Origin: Aminobacter sp. AP02
GTDB taxonomy: Bacteria; Pseudomonadota; Alphaproteobacteria; Rhizobiales; Rhizobiaceae
Reading direction: 5' to 3'
Length of the DNA: 64,000 nt
Assembly: GCF_003148805.1 (NCBI RefSeq)
Contig: NZ_QGGX01000005.1
Location: forward strand, 62,001 to 126,000
Positions within the stretch are counted from its first letter, which is position 1; each line of letters begins with the position of its first letter. This document shows, piece after piece, positions 21,010 through 29,580 of this stretch. Under the pieces are notes generated by a model that had not been told where the DNA came from, searched no databases, and saw only the letters and a list, made by a program, of their open reading frames with translations. The position numbers were made by a program, and so were the translations under genes.

Positions 21010-21994
21010 CTACGCCGTCCTGGAGATGCGCACGCCGATCGCCGCGAGGTGTTGCAAGGCGTGGTCCGCGTCGATCAGCATCTCCGGGAAGTGGAGACCG
21101 GGCACCGGTGCTGCCTTGCCGTCGAGGCCGAGCAGGCGTTCGACCGCCAGCGATACCGCAAGGGCCGTGACCGGTGCCTGCCCCTGAGGATGGACGAACT
21201 CGATTCGGTCGCGGCCAGCCGTTCCGTCGGGGCGTTCGCCTGCGATGTCGACGGCGAATTCGGCGGAGAAATGCTCGCCAGCATGGCGGCCGGAGGATTC
21301 GCCGAAGGTAAAGTCGAAGCGGACCGAGCGCGCTCCGGTCACTGCCGACAGGCTGTAGACGTCGCCGGGCGAAAAGGTCTGGGCTGGAATCCTTCGTCCG
21401 TCGACGCTGGTGATGGTCTTGCCTTGCTCGCCGCCGGCCGTCCTCGAGCAGCATGGTGTTGGGCGACGCGGTCAGCCTGGCAAAATCGGCATCTGCCGCC
21501 GGACCGCCTACGTCCTGCTCGTCGAAGATGGAGGAGATTTCGATCGAGTCCACCTTGCGGAACTGCCTGGCGAAGTGGGCGGTGACGATGCTGGTGATGC
21601 CGGCAAGCCAACTGGCACCCATCAGGACGGGAGCTGAAGGCCGGTTGGCGAAGTGGGCCACCTTAGGTCCGATCTCGTGAATGCTGGAGGAGAAACTGAG
21701 ATAGGGCACACCTTTGGCGAGCGCGTATTGCAGCGCGTTGAGCGTGTCGTCGTAGACGAACATGACGACCGCGCTGAAGGATGTGCCGACAGGCAGGCCC
21801 AGGTCTCCGCGAGAAAGGTCAATTGTTAAAGCCTCGGCGTTGCCGATCTCCCTCGCCACCGTATCGGCCTTGTCGAGATTGCGGCCGCCGATGGCGAGGG
21901 GCAGTGCGGGGTGCAGCTTGCGCAGGGTTCTGGCTGCATAGGTGCCGACGAAGCCGGAACCGCCGACGATGAGAACGGGCTTGTGGGTTGTCAT
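21010..21994 (-). pseudogene. NAD(P)-binding (saccharopine dehydrogenase-like) protein, frameshifted
   Basis: Starts MTTHKPVLIVGGSGFVGTYA, a Rossmann dinucleotide site, with IGGRNLDKADTVARE and the later KGVPYLSFSSSIHEIGP of saccharopine-dehydrogenase-like proteins. After PNTMLLEDGR the frame is lost: the continuation (GEQGKTITSVDGRRIPAQ, then SPGDVYSLSAVTGARSVRFD, to a stop at 21010) lies one base off. The two frames join if a single base in the GC-rich run at about 21430-21440 is removed. Restored length would be about 327 residues. This could be a true frameshift or a sequence error. The upstream divergent TetR gene is its likely regulator. Confidence 0.75.
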
Positions 21995-22085
21995 TTGGGC
22001 ATAACTCCTCTGTGGCCGCGCGAGGGCGGCGCAATGATGTCTTGATTGGAAGGGGTGGAGCGGCGCGCGTTGGCTCCGCCGGGGA

Positions 22086-22223
22086 TCAGGCGAGCTTGAC
22101 CTTTTTCTTGCCCATGACGGGTTGGAAGGTGCCCTTGCCAGGCAGGCCGATGGGCAGATTCTTCAGATGGATTTCACGGGCTGCAACGGCCACGTAGCGC
22201 GCCTTGGCACGAGCCGCTTTCAA
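22086..22223 (-). CDS. possible small basic protein (45 aa)
   Basis: A short, strongly basic frame from TTG at 22223: KAARAKARYVAVAAREIHLK, then GLPGKGTFQPVMGKKKVKLA. Composition is coherent and it fits between two genes, but there is no Shine-Dalgarno and no recognised family. It could equally be the 3' remnant of a longer gene. Low confidence. Confidence 0.25.
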   Translation of the reverse strand: MKAARAKARYVAVAAREIHLKNLPIGLPGKGTFQPVMGKKKVKLA

Positions 22224-22256
22224 GTGTGCTCGGAAGAAACTGGAGCCTGAATCCCG

Positions 22257-22850
22257 ATGAATGCAGCTGCGACGAAAAAGCTGCCGAAAGCCGAACGGCG
22301 CGCGCAATTGCTGGAAATCGCGCAGAAGATCGTGCGCGAAGAAGGCACCGACGCGCTGACGCTTGGACGGGTTGCCGAGCGCGCCGGGGTCAGCAAGCCG
22401 ATCGCCTATGAGCATTTCGGCACCAGGGCAGGGCTGCTGAAGGCGCTTTACAGTGCTTACAATGATCTGCAGCTGGATGCGCAGCGGCAGGCGTTGGCGA
22501 CTGCTGGCAAGACGCTGGGCGATGTCGCGGTCATTTTGGGCGAGGCCTATGTGAACTGCGCAGATTCGGTCGGCCCGGAGGCGGGGGCGGTCTATGCGGC
22601 ACTGTCGGGCACTGAAGAAATGGAAGGCTTCAGGCAAAAGCTGCGCGACGGCTACCTGGCCGAATACCGGGATGCGTTTTCGCGATTTGTCGAGTTGCCG
22701 GAGCCGCTGGGCGGCGCAATCCTTTCAGGCCTTCTGGGGGCTGCCGAGGCGGTGTCGCAGGATGCCGCCGCGGGGCGGATTTCGCATGACGACGCGGTCG
22801 CAGCGATTGCGCAGATGTTCACGGCGACGCTCGGCCAGTTTCGCCGCTGA
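22257..22850 (+). CDS. TetR-family regulator
   Basis: 197-residue TetR-type repressor. HTH region: AERRAQLLEIAQKIVREEG, DALTLGRVAERAGVSKPIAYEHFG, TRAGLLKALYSAYND; the recognition helix is VSKPIAYEHF. The C-terminal domain is a helical ligand pocket (VILGEAYVNCADSVGPE, LSGLLGAAEAVSQDA). ATG at 22257 follows GGAGCCTGAATCCCG. It is divergent from the frameshifted NAD-binding gene, with 262 bp between them. I could not find a clean palindrome there. Confidence 0.85.
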   Translation: MNAAATKKLPKAERRAQLLEIAQKIVREEGTDALTLGRVAERAGVSKPIAYEHFGTRAGLLKALYSAYNDLQLDAQRQALATAGKTLGDVAVILGEAYVNCADSVGPEAGAVYAALSGTEEMEGFRQKLRDGYLAEYRDAFSRFVELPEPLGGAILSGLLGAAEAVSQDAAAGRISHDDAVAAIAQMFTATLGQFRR

Positions 22851-22885
22851 ATTGGCAGGCGCGCGCCGGTTTCGATTAGCCAAGG

Positions 22886-23647
22886 TCAGTCGGGCATGAA
22901 GCCGGTGCGCAAGGCATGCGCCCATTCCGGCCGACCGCTTTCCTCGGCCCGGCGTGCGGCGGCCTCGTGATCGTAAACCACCGCCAGCGCGTCGACGCGC
23001 AGGACTTCGCCCGCTTCATCGAGTTCGACGATGCCGTAGCGTGCCATCGGCGATCCCTGTTCAGATACATGAGCGGGAGCGTTGTCGTCTCGATATGCCG
23101 GATCGCCTACGCTGCCCGGATTGAACAGGATGCGCCCGTCGCCAAGTCGCACCAGGTCGGGGCGGTGGCTGTGGCCTGAAAGCAGGAGCCGGTACTTGGC
23201 GTCCGTTTGACGGAGCCGGTTTTCGATGACAGGCAGCTGCGCGCGGACGAGCTGGTCTTCGCTGATCACCTCCGAGAGATAGCGCTCGTCGTGGTTGGGC
23301 CGGGCATGGAAGGCGAAGACGGTGGGTGCGATCTCCAGCGTCAGCGGCAGCGCCTCCAACCAGTCGCGCTGAGCGGGCGTGAGGCGGTCGTAGGCGAAGC
23401 GGTCGGAAGGCCCCATTTCGTCGAGGGGATCGGTGGCGACGCGGCGGTCGTGGTTGCCGCGCACGGTCGGCCAATCGAGCGCTTGCAGCCGCTCGGCGGT
23501 TTCGCCAGGCCATAACGGGCCAGAGACGAGATCGCCGAGATTGACGACCAGATCGGCGCCGCCGCGCCGGGCAAGGTCAGCGAGCACAGCTTCCAGGGCG
23601 AGGATGTTGCCGTGAATGTCGGCGATGACGGCGATGCGCATCCGCAT
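22886..23647 (-). CDS. calcineurin-like metallophosphoesterase
   Basis: Two-metal phosphoesterase of 253 residues. Metal ligands: MRIAVIADIHGN (D-x-H), VNLGDLVSGP (Asp), TVRGNHDRR (Asn-His), FAFHARPN (His) and LLLSGHSHRPDL (GHxH). The order and size fit the YfcE/MPE family that includes phosphodiesterases of unknown substrate. GAGGGGG lies four bases before the ATG at 23647, preferred over two other in-frame Met codons. It lies between a TetR gene and an ArsR gene; function not inferable beyond the fold. Confidence 0.87.
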   Translation of the reverse strand: MRMRIAVIADIHGNILALEAVLADLARRGGADLVVNLGDLVSGPLWPGETAERLQALDWPTVRGNHDRRVATDPLDEMGPSDRFAYDRLTPAQRDWLEALPLTLEIAPTVFAFHARPNHDERYLSEVISEDQLVRAQLPVIENRLRQTDAKYRLLLSGHSHRPDLVRLGDGRILFNPGSVGDPAYRDDNAPAHVSEQGSPMARYGIVELDEAGEVLRVDALAVVYDHEAAARRAEESGRPEWAHALRTGFMPD

Positions 23648-23687
23648 GTTCCCCCTCAATGGCAGCGGTTCGAGGCGACTGTCCGCG

Positions 23688-24020
23688 TTACTTCAACCGC
23701 TCAAGCAGCGGGATATCATGTGCGGCCTTGATGATCGAATCGAGCAGGCCAGGAAAGCGCCTGTCGAGGTCGTCGCGGCGCAGCGAAATCAAGCGGCTCG
23801 TGCCGGATACCTCGGTGCGCGTGATGCCGGCCTCGCGCAACTTGGCGAGATGATAGCTGAGATTGGTCTTGGAACCGAATTCGAGGAACTGCCTGCAGCT
23901 CATCGCCACGCCTTCGTGGCGGGCGAGGTAACCGACGATGGCGAGCCTCGTCTGATCGCCCAGCACGGCGAGCACATTGGGCAGGCTGATCTGATCGGCG
24001 ATTGGATGGGGCAGGGACAT
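23688..24020 (-). CDS. ArsR-family transcriptional regulator
   Basis: Winged-helix repressor of 110 residues: VLAVLGDQTRLAIVGYLA (alpha1-2), then FGSKTNLSYHLAKLREAGI (recognition helix) and TEVSGTSRLISLRRDDLDRRF (wing). There is no ELCVC-type metal site, and only one Cys (MSCRQFLEF), so it is more likely a non-metal or thiol sensor than a metal regulator. Divergent from an MFS exporter-like gene, with the inverted repeat AGTTCAA-N6-TTGAACT between them, so the transporter is its probable target. Confidence 0.87.
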   Translation of the reverse strand: MSLPHPIADQISLPNVLAVLGDQTRLAIVGYLARHEGVAMSCRQFLEFGSKTNLSYHLAKLREAGITRTEVSGTSRLISLRRDDLDRRFPGLLDSIIKAAHDIPLLERLK

Positions 24021-24133
24021 GGGACGAAGCTAACGTTGGAACAGGTGCGGTTCAAGGCTCGGACGCGCTGCTGACATGAGGCTGGCAGGAGCGTGATCCC
24101 GGCAGATTGACATGACGCGTGGTCAAGTTCAAT

Positions 24134-24153
24134 AGTTCAACAGATTTTGAACT
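24134..24153. promoter_or_regulatory. ArsR operator candidate
   Basis: Perfect 7-bp inverted repeat AGTTCAA-CAGATT-TTGAACT, 13 bases before the MFS start codon. A further half-site (CAAGTTCAA) lies just upstream. ArsR-family sites commonly have this form. Confidence 0.7.
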
Positions 24154-24165
24154 AAGGACAGCGTC

Positions 24166-25338
24166 ATGGACAAGCGCCTTATCTGGCTGGCGGTCGGCTC
24201 GTTCGCCATGAGCACCGTTGGCTTCGTTTTCTCCAGTCTCTTGCCGGCGATCGCCGGCGACGCCCATGTTTCCGTGCCCTTTGCCGGCTATCTCATCATG
24301 GCGTTTTCGCTCGCCTATGCCATCGGCGCGCCGGTTCTTTCCGCGCTGGCCGGCGAAATCGACCGACGCCGGGTGCTTGCGGCAACCATGGTGGTTTTTG
24401 TCGTCGGCAACATCATTGCCGCGACAAGTGGCTCATTTGCTGCACTTCTGGCCGCCCAGATCGTGATGGGCATGTCGGCGGGGCTTTTTGCAGCGACGGC
24501 GCAGGCGACGGCGGTGTCGCTCGCTGGACCCGAGCACCGTGCAAGGGCGATTGCCGTTGTCGTCGGCGGCACGACTTTTGCCGTAGCGCTTGGCGCGCCG
24601 GTCGGTTCGTTGATCGCCACGATGTGGGGCTGGCGCGGCACCTTCGTTGCCATAGCCCTTCTTGGCATCTCGTGTGCCGCGATCCTGTGGGTGCGGCTGC
24701 CGAGGGGTTCGCGCGGCATCAAGCTGACGCTTGGCGAGCGCTTCACCGCGATCGCGCGGCCGGGCATCCTGCCCTCACTGGTGGTGACCCTGCTCTATCT
24801 TGCCGGTGGCTTCACCGTGATTTCCTACATCGCGCCGCTGGCGCTGGAGGGGGCGGGGCTGCCGTCGATTGCGCTGCCGGGCATGCTGCTCGCCTTTGGC
24901 GTCGGCGCTGTCATCGGCAATCTGTCGAGCGGCTATCTCGCCGACCGGATCGGCGCGACGCGCATGGTGGTGATCTCGCTGTTGATGTCGTCCGGCTTCT
25001 GCATCGCCATTGCACTGACGCTGAAGCTACTGCCGCACCATCTTGCCGGGCCGGTGCTGATCGGCCTGATGGTGCCGTGGGGCATCATCGGCTGGGCCTT
25101 TCCGCCGGCGCAGGCAAGCCGCATCGTTGGCTTCGCCCCCGAGCTTGCGCATTTGACGCTGTCGTTGAACGCCTCGGCGCTCTATTTCGGCATTGCCTTC
25201 GGTACGGTGATCGGCGGCCGGGTGCTGGAGTTCGCCAGGCCGTCCGATCTCGGCCTTGTTGCGGCAGCCTTTCCGCTGGTGGCACTTGCCGTGCTGGCGG
25301 CGAGCAGCAAATCGGTGCGGGTTGCCGTGGCGCGGTAA
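24166..25338 (+). CDS. MFS transporter, DHA1 (AraJ/YdhP-like) type
   Basis: Twelve-helix inner-membrane exporter of 390 residues. Family features are the compact N-terminus (LIWLAVGSFAMSTVGFVFSSLLPAIA), FSLAYAIGAPVLSALAGEIDRRR in the helix 2-3 loop, QIVMGMSAGLFAATAQATAVSLAGPEHRARA, and GGTTFAVALGAPVGSLIA in helix 5 (the exporter motif C region). Such proteins export sugars, drugs or amino acids; the substrate is unknown. The ArsR regulator is divergent upstream with an operator 13 bases before the ATG, so expression is probably induced by the ArsR ligand. Confidence 0.9.
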   Translation: MDKRLIWLAVGSFAMSTVGFVFSSLLPAIAGDAHVSVPFAGYLIMAFSLAYAIGAPVLSALAGEIDRRRVLAATMVVFVVGNIIAATSGSFAALLAAQIVMGMSAGLFAATAQATAVSLAGPEHRARAIAVVVGGTTFAVALGAPVGSLIATMWGWRGTFVAIALLGISCAAILWVRLPRGSRGIKLTLGERFTAIARPGILPSLVVTLLYLAGGFTVISYIAPLALEGAGLPSIALPGMLLAFGVGAVIGNLSSGYLADRIGATRMVVISLLMSSGFCIAIALTLKLLPHHLAGPVLIGLMVPWGIIGWAFPPAQASRIVGFAPELAHLTLSLNASALYFGIAFGTVIGGRVLEFARPSDLGLVAAAFPLVALAVLAASSKSVRVAVAR

Positions 25339-25343
25339 GCCGC

Positions 25344-26690
25344 TCAGTTCAGGACGAAGTCGACCAGCAGCTTGATGTTGAGGGCGGCGATCACCACCGC
25401 GATCAGCATGGCGAAGGCGATGAGCCAGCGCGGAGCGACGAGCGGCCCCATCTTTTCCTTGCTCGCGGTGAAGATGACCAGCGGGAAGACGGCGAAGGAC
25501 AGCTGAAGGCTGAGCACGACCTGGGTCAAGATCAACAGCTTCGCCGTGCCGCTGTCGCCGTACCAGATGGTGACGGCGGCAGCCGGCACGATGGCGATCG
25601 CGCGGGTGACGAGGCGGCGCAGCCACGGCGGCAGCTTGATATGCAGAAAACCCTCCATCACGATCTGCCCCGCGAGCGTTGCCGTGACTGTCGAATTGAT
25701 GCCGCAGCAAAGCAGCGCGATGCCGAAAAGGGTTGGGGCGATGGCAAGGCCGAGAAGCGGCGCCAAGAGCGAATGCGCCTCGCCGATCTCGACGACCTCC
25801 GTGCGGCCGGTGCTGTAGAAGGTGGACGCGGCGAGGATCAGGATCGAGGCGTTGATCATCAGGGCGAACATCAACGCGATGGTCGAATCCCAGGTGGCGA
25901 ATTTGAGCGCCTGGCGTTTTTCCACCAAGGTGTCGCCATAGGCCCGCGTCTGGACGATGCCCGAATGCAGATAGAGATTGTGCGGCATCACCGTGGCGCC
26001 AAGGATGCCAAGCGCGAGATAGAGCATTTCGGGGTTGGTGACGATCTCGGTGGTGGGGGCGAAGCCGGTGATGACGGCGCCCCAATCGGGGTCGGCGAGC
26101 GCGACCTGGATGGCGAAGCAGACGGCGATGACCCCGAGCAAGGTGATGATGAGGGCTTCGACCCAGCGAAAGCCGAGCTTTTGCAGGTAGAGGATCAGGA
26201 AGACGTCGAGCGCTGTGATGATGACGCCGATCTCAAGGGGGATGCCGAAGATGAGATTGAGGCCGATCGCCGTGCCGATGACTTCGGCGATGTCGGTGGC
26301 GATGATGGCGATTTCGGCCAGGAACCACAAGGCATAGGCAACCGGGCGGGGAAAGGCGTCGCGGCAGGCTTGGGCCAGATCGCGCCCCGAACCGATGGCA
26401 AGCCGGGCGCAGAGCGATTGCAGCACGATCGCCATGATGTTGGAGACCAGTGCGACGACGAGCAAGGTGTAGCCGAACTTCGAGCCGCCGGCGATGGAGG
26501 TCGCCCAGTTGCCCGGATCCATGTAGCCGACGGCGACGAGGTAGCCGGGGCCGACGAAGGCGGCGGCCCTGCGCCAGCTCGACCCGCTGGCAGTCACGGG
26601 AATTGATCGATGGACTTCCGAAAGCGACCCTTCGCCCCTGGCGGTCCGCCAGCCTTCGGTTTCGTCGGCGGGCCGGGTGTAGGAGTCCAC
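25344..26690 (-). CDS. mntH: Nramp divalent metal transporter (MntH)
   Basis: Proton-coupled Mn(II)/Fe(II) importer in the inner membrane, 448 residues, about 11 helices. Metal-site motifs are present: [12 protein letters not shown] (D58, N61) in helix 1 and [14 protein letters not shown] (M235, H237) in helix 6. GTG start at 26690 preceded by GAAGAGG. A perfect GTTGCAA-N5-TTGCAAC palindrome begins 20 bases upstream and matches the Mur-responsive sequence of rhizobial mnt promoters, so Mn-dependent repression is expected. Convergent with the MFS gene, stops 5 bases apart. Confidence 0.95.
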   Translation of the reverse strand: MDSYTRPADETEGWRTARGEGSLSEVHRSIPVTASGSSWRRAAAFVGPGYLVAVGYMDPGNWATSIAGGSKFGYTLLVVALVSNIMAIVLQSLCARLAIGSGRDLAQACRDAFPRPVAYALWFLAEIAIIATDIAEVIGTAIGLNLIFGIPLEIGVIITALDVFLILYLQKLGFRWVEALIITLLGVIAVCFAIQVALADPDWGAVITGFAPTTEIVTNPEMLYLALGILGATVMPHNLYLHSGIVQTRAYGDTLVEKRQALKFATWDSTIALMFALMINASILILAASTFYSTGRTEVVEIGEAHSLLAPLLGLAIAPTLFGIALLCCGINSTVTATLAGQIVMEGFLHIKLPPWLRRLVTRAIAIVPAAAVTIWYGDSGTAKLLILTQVVLSLQLSFAVFPLVIFTASKEKMGPLVAPRWLIAFAMLIAVVIAALNIKLLVDFVLN

Positions 26691-26709
26691 GGGTGCCTCT
26701 TCAGTCGCA

Positions 26710-26728
26710 GTTGCAAGTCATTTGCAAC
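26710..26728 (-). promoter_or_regulatory. Mur box (Mn-responsive Fur homologue) before mntH
   Basis: GTTGCAA-GTCAT-TTGCAAC, perfect 7-bp arms, 20 bases upstream of the mntH start codon. It resembles the TGCAA...TTGCAA Mur-responsive sites described for rhizobia. The position implies that it overlaps the promoter or the transcription start. Confidence 0.75.
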
Positions 26729-26921
26729 AATACCGAAAGCAACGGATTTGGCAAGCCCCCTGGATGCGGGTTCGCAGGGCGCGCCGGGAAACGTTTAGGC
26801 AACAGCCGGCCGAAACACGCTGTGGCGTTGATGGCGTCCGCGTTCGCCTTTGCAAGGAACAAGTGCTGCCGGCTCGCGTTAGCCTGAGCGCCGAATGGTC
26901 GGCTCCGAGGAGAAATGAACG

Positions 26922-27110
26922 ATGGCCATCACACAAGCTCCGACTCCAAAGGGAAAAGAAGCCGCCAAAGGCCTCAGGCGGGCGGCGGCCAGGGAAGAGC
27001 GCAAGGTCGAGGCCAAGACCGGCCGCGACTTCAAGAAGGGCGAAAAGCGCTTCGAGGAACGCTCCAAAAGCTCCGACGGCAAGAGCGCCGGCGCCAAGCA
27101 GAAGAGCTGA
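26922..27110 (+). CDS. small charged hypothetical protein (62 aa)
   Basis: Highly charged, Lys/Arg/Glu/Ala-rich protein, probably intrinsically disordered or helical: TPKGKEAAKGLRRAAAREER, KTGRDFKKGEKRFEERSKSS. No recognised domain. GAGGAG lies 11 bases before the ATG at 26922, supporting translation. It could bind nucleic acid, but nothing shows this. Monocistronic, between mntH (divergent) and the zinc metallopeptidase gene. Confidence 0.6.
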   Translation: MAITQAPTPKGKEAAKGLRRAAAREERKVEAKTGRDFKKGEKRFEERSKSSDGKSAGAKQKS

Positions 27111-27233
27111 GCTGGCGCGCAATCACGACAGCATGACACTGCCAAAAACCCTGTGACTTGCTGCTGACGTTGGGCTAATTGTCACAGTGAGCGGAGCCGA
27201 CCCGCCGCGACATGGAACATCAAGGATACGCAT

Positions 27234-28145
27234 ATGCGCTGGAGAGGCCGTCGCCAGAGTGACAATGTCGAGGATGCTCGCAACGATGGCGGCGGTGGCC
27301 TTGGCGGCGGGCTTGGCGGTGGCGGACGCCTGCCGATGGGGCCGCGCATCTCGACCGGCGGTGGCGGGCTTTCTGGTATCATCATCCTTGTGGTGCTGTT
27401 TTTCGCGCTGCGCGCGTGCGGCATCGATCCGATGCAGATCCTGTCTGGTGGCGACGAAGGTTCGCTGCCCGGCGGCGGTCAGGTGACCCAGGGCGGCGCA
27501 CCCGCCAATGACGAGATGACCCAGTTCGTCTCGACGGTGCTGGCCGAGACCGAGGACACCTGGAACGGCATCTTCCAGGCCGAAGGACTGAAATACGAAG
27601 AACCCAAGCTTTTGCTGTTTTCCGGCCAGGTAAAATCGGCTTGCGGCTACGCCTCGGCGGCCTCAGGTCCGTTCTATTGCCCCAGTGACCGCAAGGTTTA
27701 CCTGGATACGGCCTTCTTCAACCAGCTGTCCAAGCAGTTCGGGGCGTCAGGCGATTTCGCCGAGGCGTATGTCATTGCCCACGAGGTCGGCCACCATGTC
27801 CAGAACCTGACCGGCATCCTGCCCAAGTTCAACCAGATGCGGCAGCGCATGAGCGAGGCGGATGCCAATGCCATGTCGGTGCGCGTCGAGCTGCAGGCCG
27901 ATTGCTTCGCCGGTATCTGGGGCTACTACACCGACCAGAAGGGGCTGCTCGAACAGGGCGACATTGAAGAAGCGCTGAATGCCGCCCAGCAGATCGGCGA
28001 CGATACGTTGCAAAAGCGCATGCAGGGCTATGTCGTGCCGGAAAGCTTCAACCATGGCACGTCGGCGCAGCGCCAGCGCTGGTTCGCCGCCGGCCTCAAG
28101 AGCGGCAAGCTCTCCGACTGCGACACGTTCAACAATCCGATCTAA
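27234..28145 (+). CDS. ypfJ: YpfJ-family neutral zinc metallopeptidase
   Basis: Membrane-anchored metallopeptidase of 303 residues. Order: Arg-rich cytosolic head, Gly-rich linker (GGGGLGGGLGGGG, about 19-31), one transmembrane helix (IIILVVLFFALRACGI, about 49-64), then a periplasmic catalytic domain. The zinc site is AYVIAHEVGHHVQNLTG (H183, E184, H187), with a later ELQADCFAGIWGYY that supplies the third ligand. A CGYA...FYCP Cys pair and the C-terminal HGTSAQRQRWFAAGLKSG are typical of the family. No physiological substrate is known to me. The aldo/keto reductase starts 17 bases on and may be co-transcribed. Confidence 0.92.
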   Translation: MRWRGRRQSDNVEDARNDGGGGLGGGLGGGGRLPMGPRISTGGGGLSGIIILVVLFFALRACGIDPMQILSGGDEGSLPGGGQVTQGGAPANDEMTQFVSTVLAETEDTWNGIFQAEGLKYEEPKLLLFSGQVKSACGYASAASGPFYCPSDRKVYLDTAFFNQLSKQFGASGDFAEAYVIAHEVGHHVQNLTGILPKFNQMRQRMSEADANAMSVRVELQADCFAGIWGYYTDQKGLLEQGDIEEALNAAQQIGDDTLQKRMQGYVVPESFNHGTSAQRQRWFAAGLKSGKLSDCDTFNNPI

Positions 28146-28162
28146 GGCACAGAACGGTCAGC

Positions 28163-29080
28163 ATGGCCAGCGAGCGACGCATCGAACTTGTGCCGGGTGG
28201 CCCGTCGCTTTCGCGGCTGGTGTTTGGCGCCTGGCGCCTGCTGGACGGCCAAAAGCCAAGCGCTGACGCCGTGGCGAAGCTCATCTACACAGCGATCGAT
28301 CTCGGCCTGACCAGCTTCGACCACGCCGACATCTATGGAGGCTACGAGGTCGAGGAAGCCTTTGGCGCCGGGCTCGCCCGCTTCAAGGGCAGGCGCGACA
28401 GCATCGAGCTGATCAGCAAATGCGGAATCATGCTGAAGTCGGCCAATCGCCCGGAGAACCGGCTGAAGCACTACGACACCGGTGCCGGCCATATCGTTGC
28501 GTCGGTCGAGCGTTCGCTCAAGAACCTGGGCACGGATTATCTCGACCTTCTGCTGATCCACCGGCCTGATCCGCTGATGGATGCCGACGAAACGGCGGCC
28601 GCGTTCGAACGGCTGGTGGCGGATGGCAAGGTGCGCGCGGTCGGCGTGTCGAACTTCACGCCGCAGCAGTTCGACCTGTTGGCGTCGCGGCTGCCATTTC
28701 ACCTCGTCACCAACCAGATCGAGCATTCGGTTCTGGAAACCTCGGCACTGACCGATGGCCGCTTCGACCACGCGCAGAGGCTGCGCTACGCGCCGATGAT
28801 CTGGTCGCCGCTCGGTGGCGGCTCGCTGTTCACCGGCGACGGCGCGCGCGAGCACAAGGTGCGCGCCGCACTGACGCTTGTCGCGGCCGAGGCCGGTGTC
28901 CATGACATCGCAACGGTCGCCATAGCCTGGCTGCTGCGGCATCCGGCGCGGCTTGTGCCGGTGCTCGGCACGATGAAGCCGGAGCGGTTGGCGCAGCTCG
29001 TGCGCGCGGTCGACGTGACGCTCGACCGCCAGCAATGGTTCTCGATCCTCGAAGCGAGCGAGGGCAGGGCGGTCCCGTAA
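28163..29080 (+). CDS. aldo/keto reductase (YdhF-like)
   Basis: NAD(P)H-dependent oxidoreductase with a TIM barrel, 305 residues. Catalytic tetrad: Asp and Tyr in TSFDHADIYGGYEVEE, Lys in ELISKCGIM, His in LLLIHRPDP. Cofactor region: WSPLGGGSLFTG and VPVLGTMKPERLAQ. The combination fits the AKR subgroup of E. coli YdhF, whose members reduce various carbonyls; substrate unknown. It starts 17 bases after the metallopeptidase gene, probably as the second gene of an operon. Confidence 0.92.
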   Translation: MASERRIELVPGGPSLSRLVFGAWRLLDGQKPSADAVAKLIYTAIDLGLTSFDHADIYGGYEVEEAFGAGLARFKGRRDSIELISKCGIMLKSANRPENRLKHYDTGAGHIVASVERSLKNLGTDYLDLLLIHRPDPLMDADETAAAFERLVADGKVRAVGVSNFTPQQFDLLASRLPFHLVTNQIEHSVLETSALTDGRFDHAQRLRYAPMIWSPLGGGSLFTGDGAREHKVRAALTLVAAEAGVHDIATVAIAWLLRHPARLVPVLGTMKPERLAQLVRAVDVTLDRQQWFSILEASEGRAVP

Positions 29081-29282
29081 CCGCGCTGCCATGTGACGCA
29101 TCAGACATTTGATGTGTTCACGAATTGTTCCTGATCTTTGCCGCTGATACAAGCGACGTTCCGCACTGCCCCCGGCGGTTCGATGCCTCGCTGCCGTCCC
29201 GGCAGCGGTGGTCAACATGCTGCGACAGCTTGAAGTCGCGCCGGCATCGCCGATGCGCGACGTTGTGCCAGGCGGGTTCGAC

Positions 29283-29400
29283 ATGGTTGGCGAGAAGATT
29301 GCCAAAGGAGGCCTTGCGCTCGTCTTCACGACGCTGCTGCTCGACGTCATCGGCTTCGGCATCATCATGCCGGTGCTGCCTTCCTTCCTGCAGATGGCTC
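29283..29400 (+). pseudogene. N-terminal remnant of a TetA-like MFS transporter
   Basis: From ATG at 29283, EKIAKGGLALVFTTLLLDVI, then GFGIIMPVLPSFL, is a complete first transmembrane helix of a tetracycline-efflux-type MFS protein. The similarity then stops abruptly (QMAQDKRHA and a stop at about 29420). At that point the opposite strand becomes the 5' part of a phosphodiesterase gene. The rest of the transporter is missing here; a second piece lies near 31.0 kb on the same strand. This looks like a deletion or rearrangement scar. Confidence 0.7.
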
Positions 29401-29541
29401 AAGACAAACGTCACGCGTGAAATGCAGGATCTGGAGCGCGTCAGGCTTGAGGTCGGCAAACCATGACAATGCACGGGCAAGCCGAAGCATATTGTCGTTG
29501 GTCGGCGAAGCGTGAATGTCGGAAACCTGCGCTACGATCAT
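29365..29541 (-). pseudogene. N-terminal remnant of a cAMP-phosphodiesterase-like metallophosphoesterase
   Basis: From ATG at 29541: MIVAQVSDIHASPTNDN, then LRLARALSWFADLKPDALQ. This is the start of a CpdA-type 3',5'-cyclic nucleotide phosphodiesterase, with the D-x-H metal motif. It loses similarity after LKPDAL, just before the expected GDL motif, and ends 58 residues in, inside the MFS remnant on the other strand. Two gene 5' ends therefore face each other with both 3' ends deleted. Confidence 0.65.
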
Positions 29542-29580
29542 CAGCTGCCTCTATCTGACCCTTTGCATATGTACCGAAAC

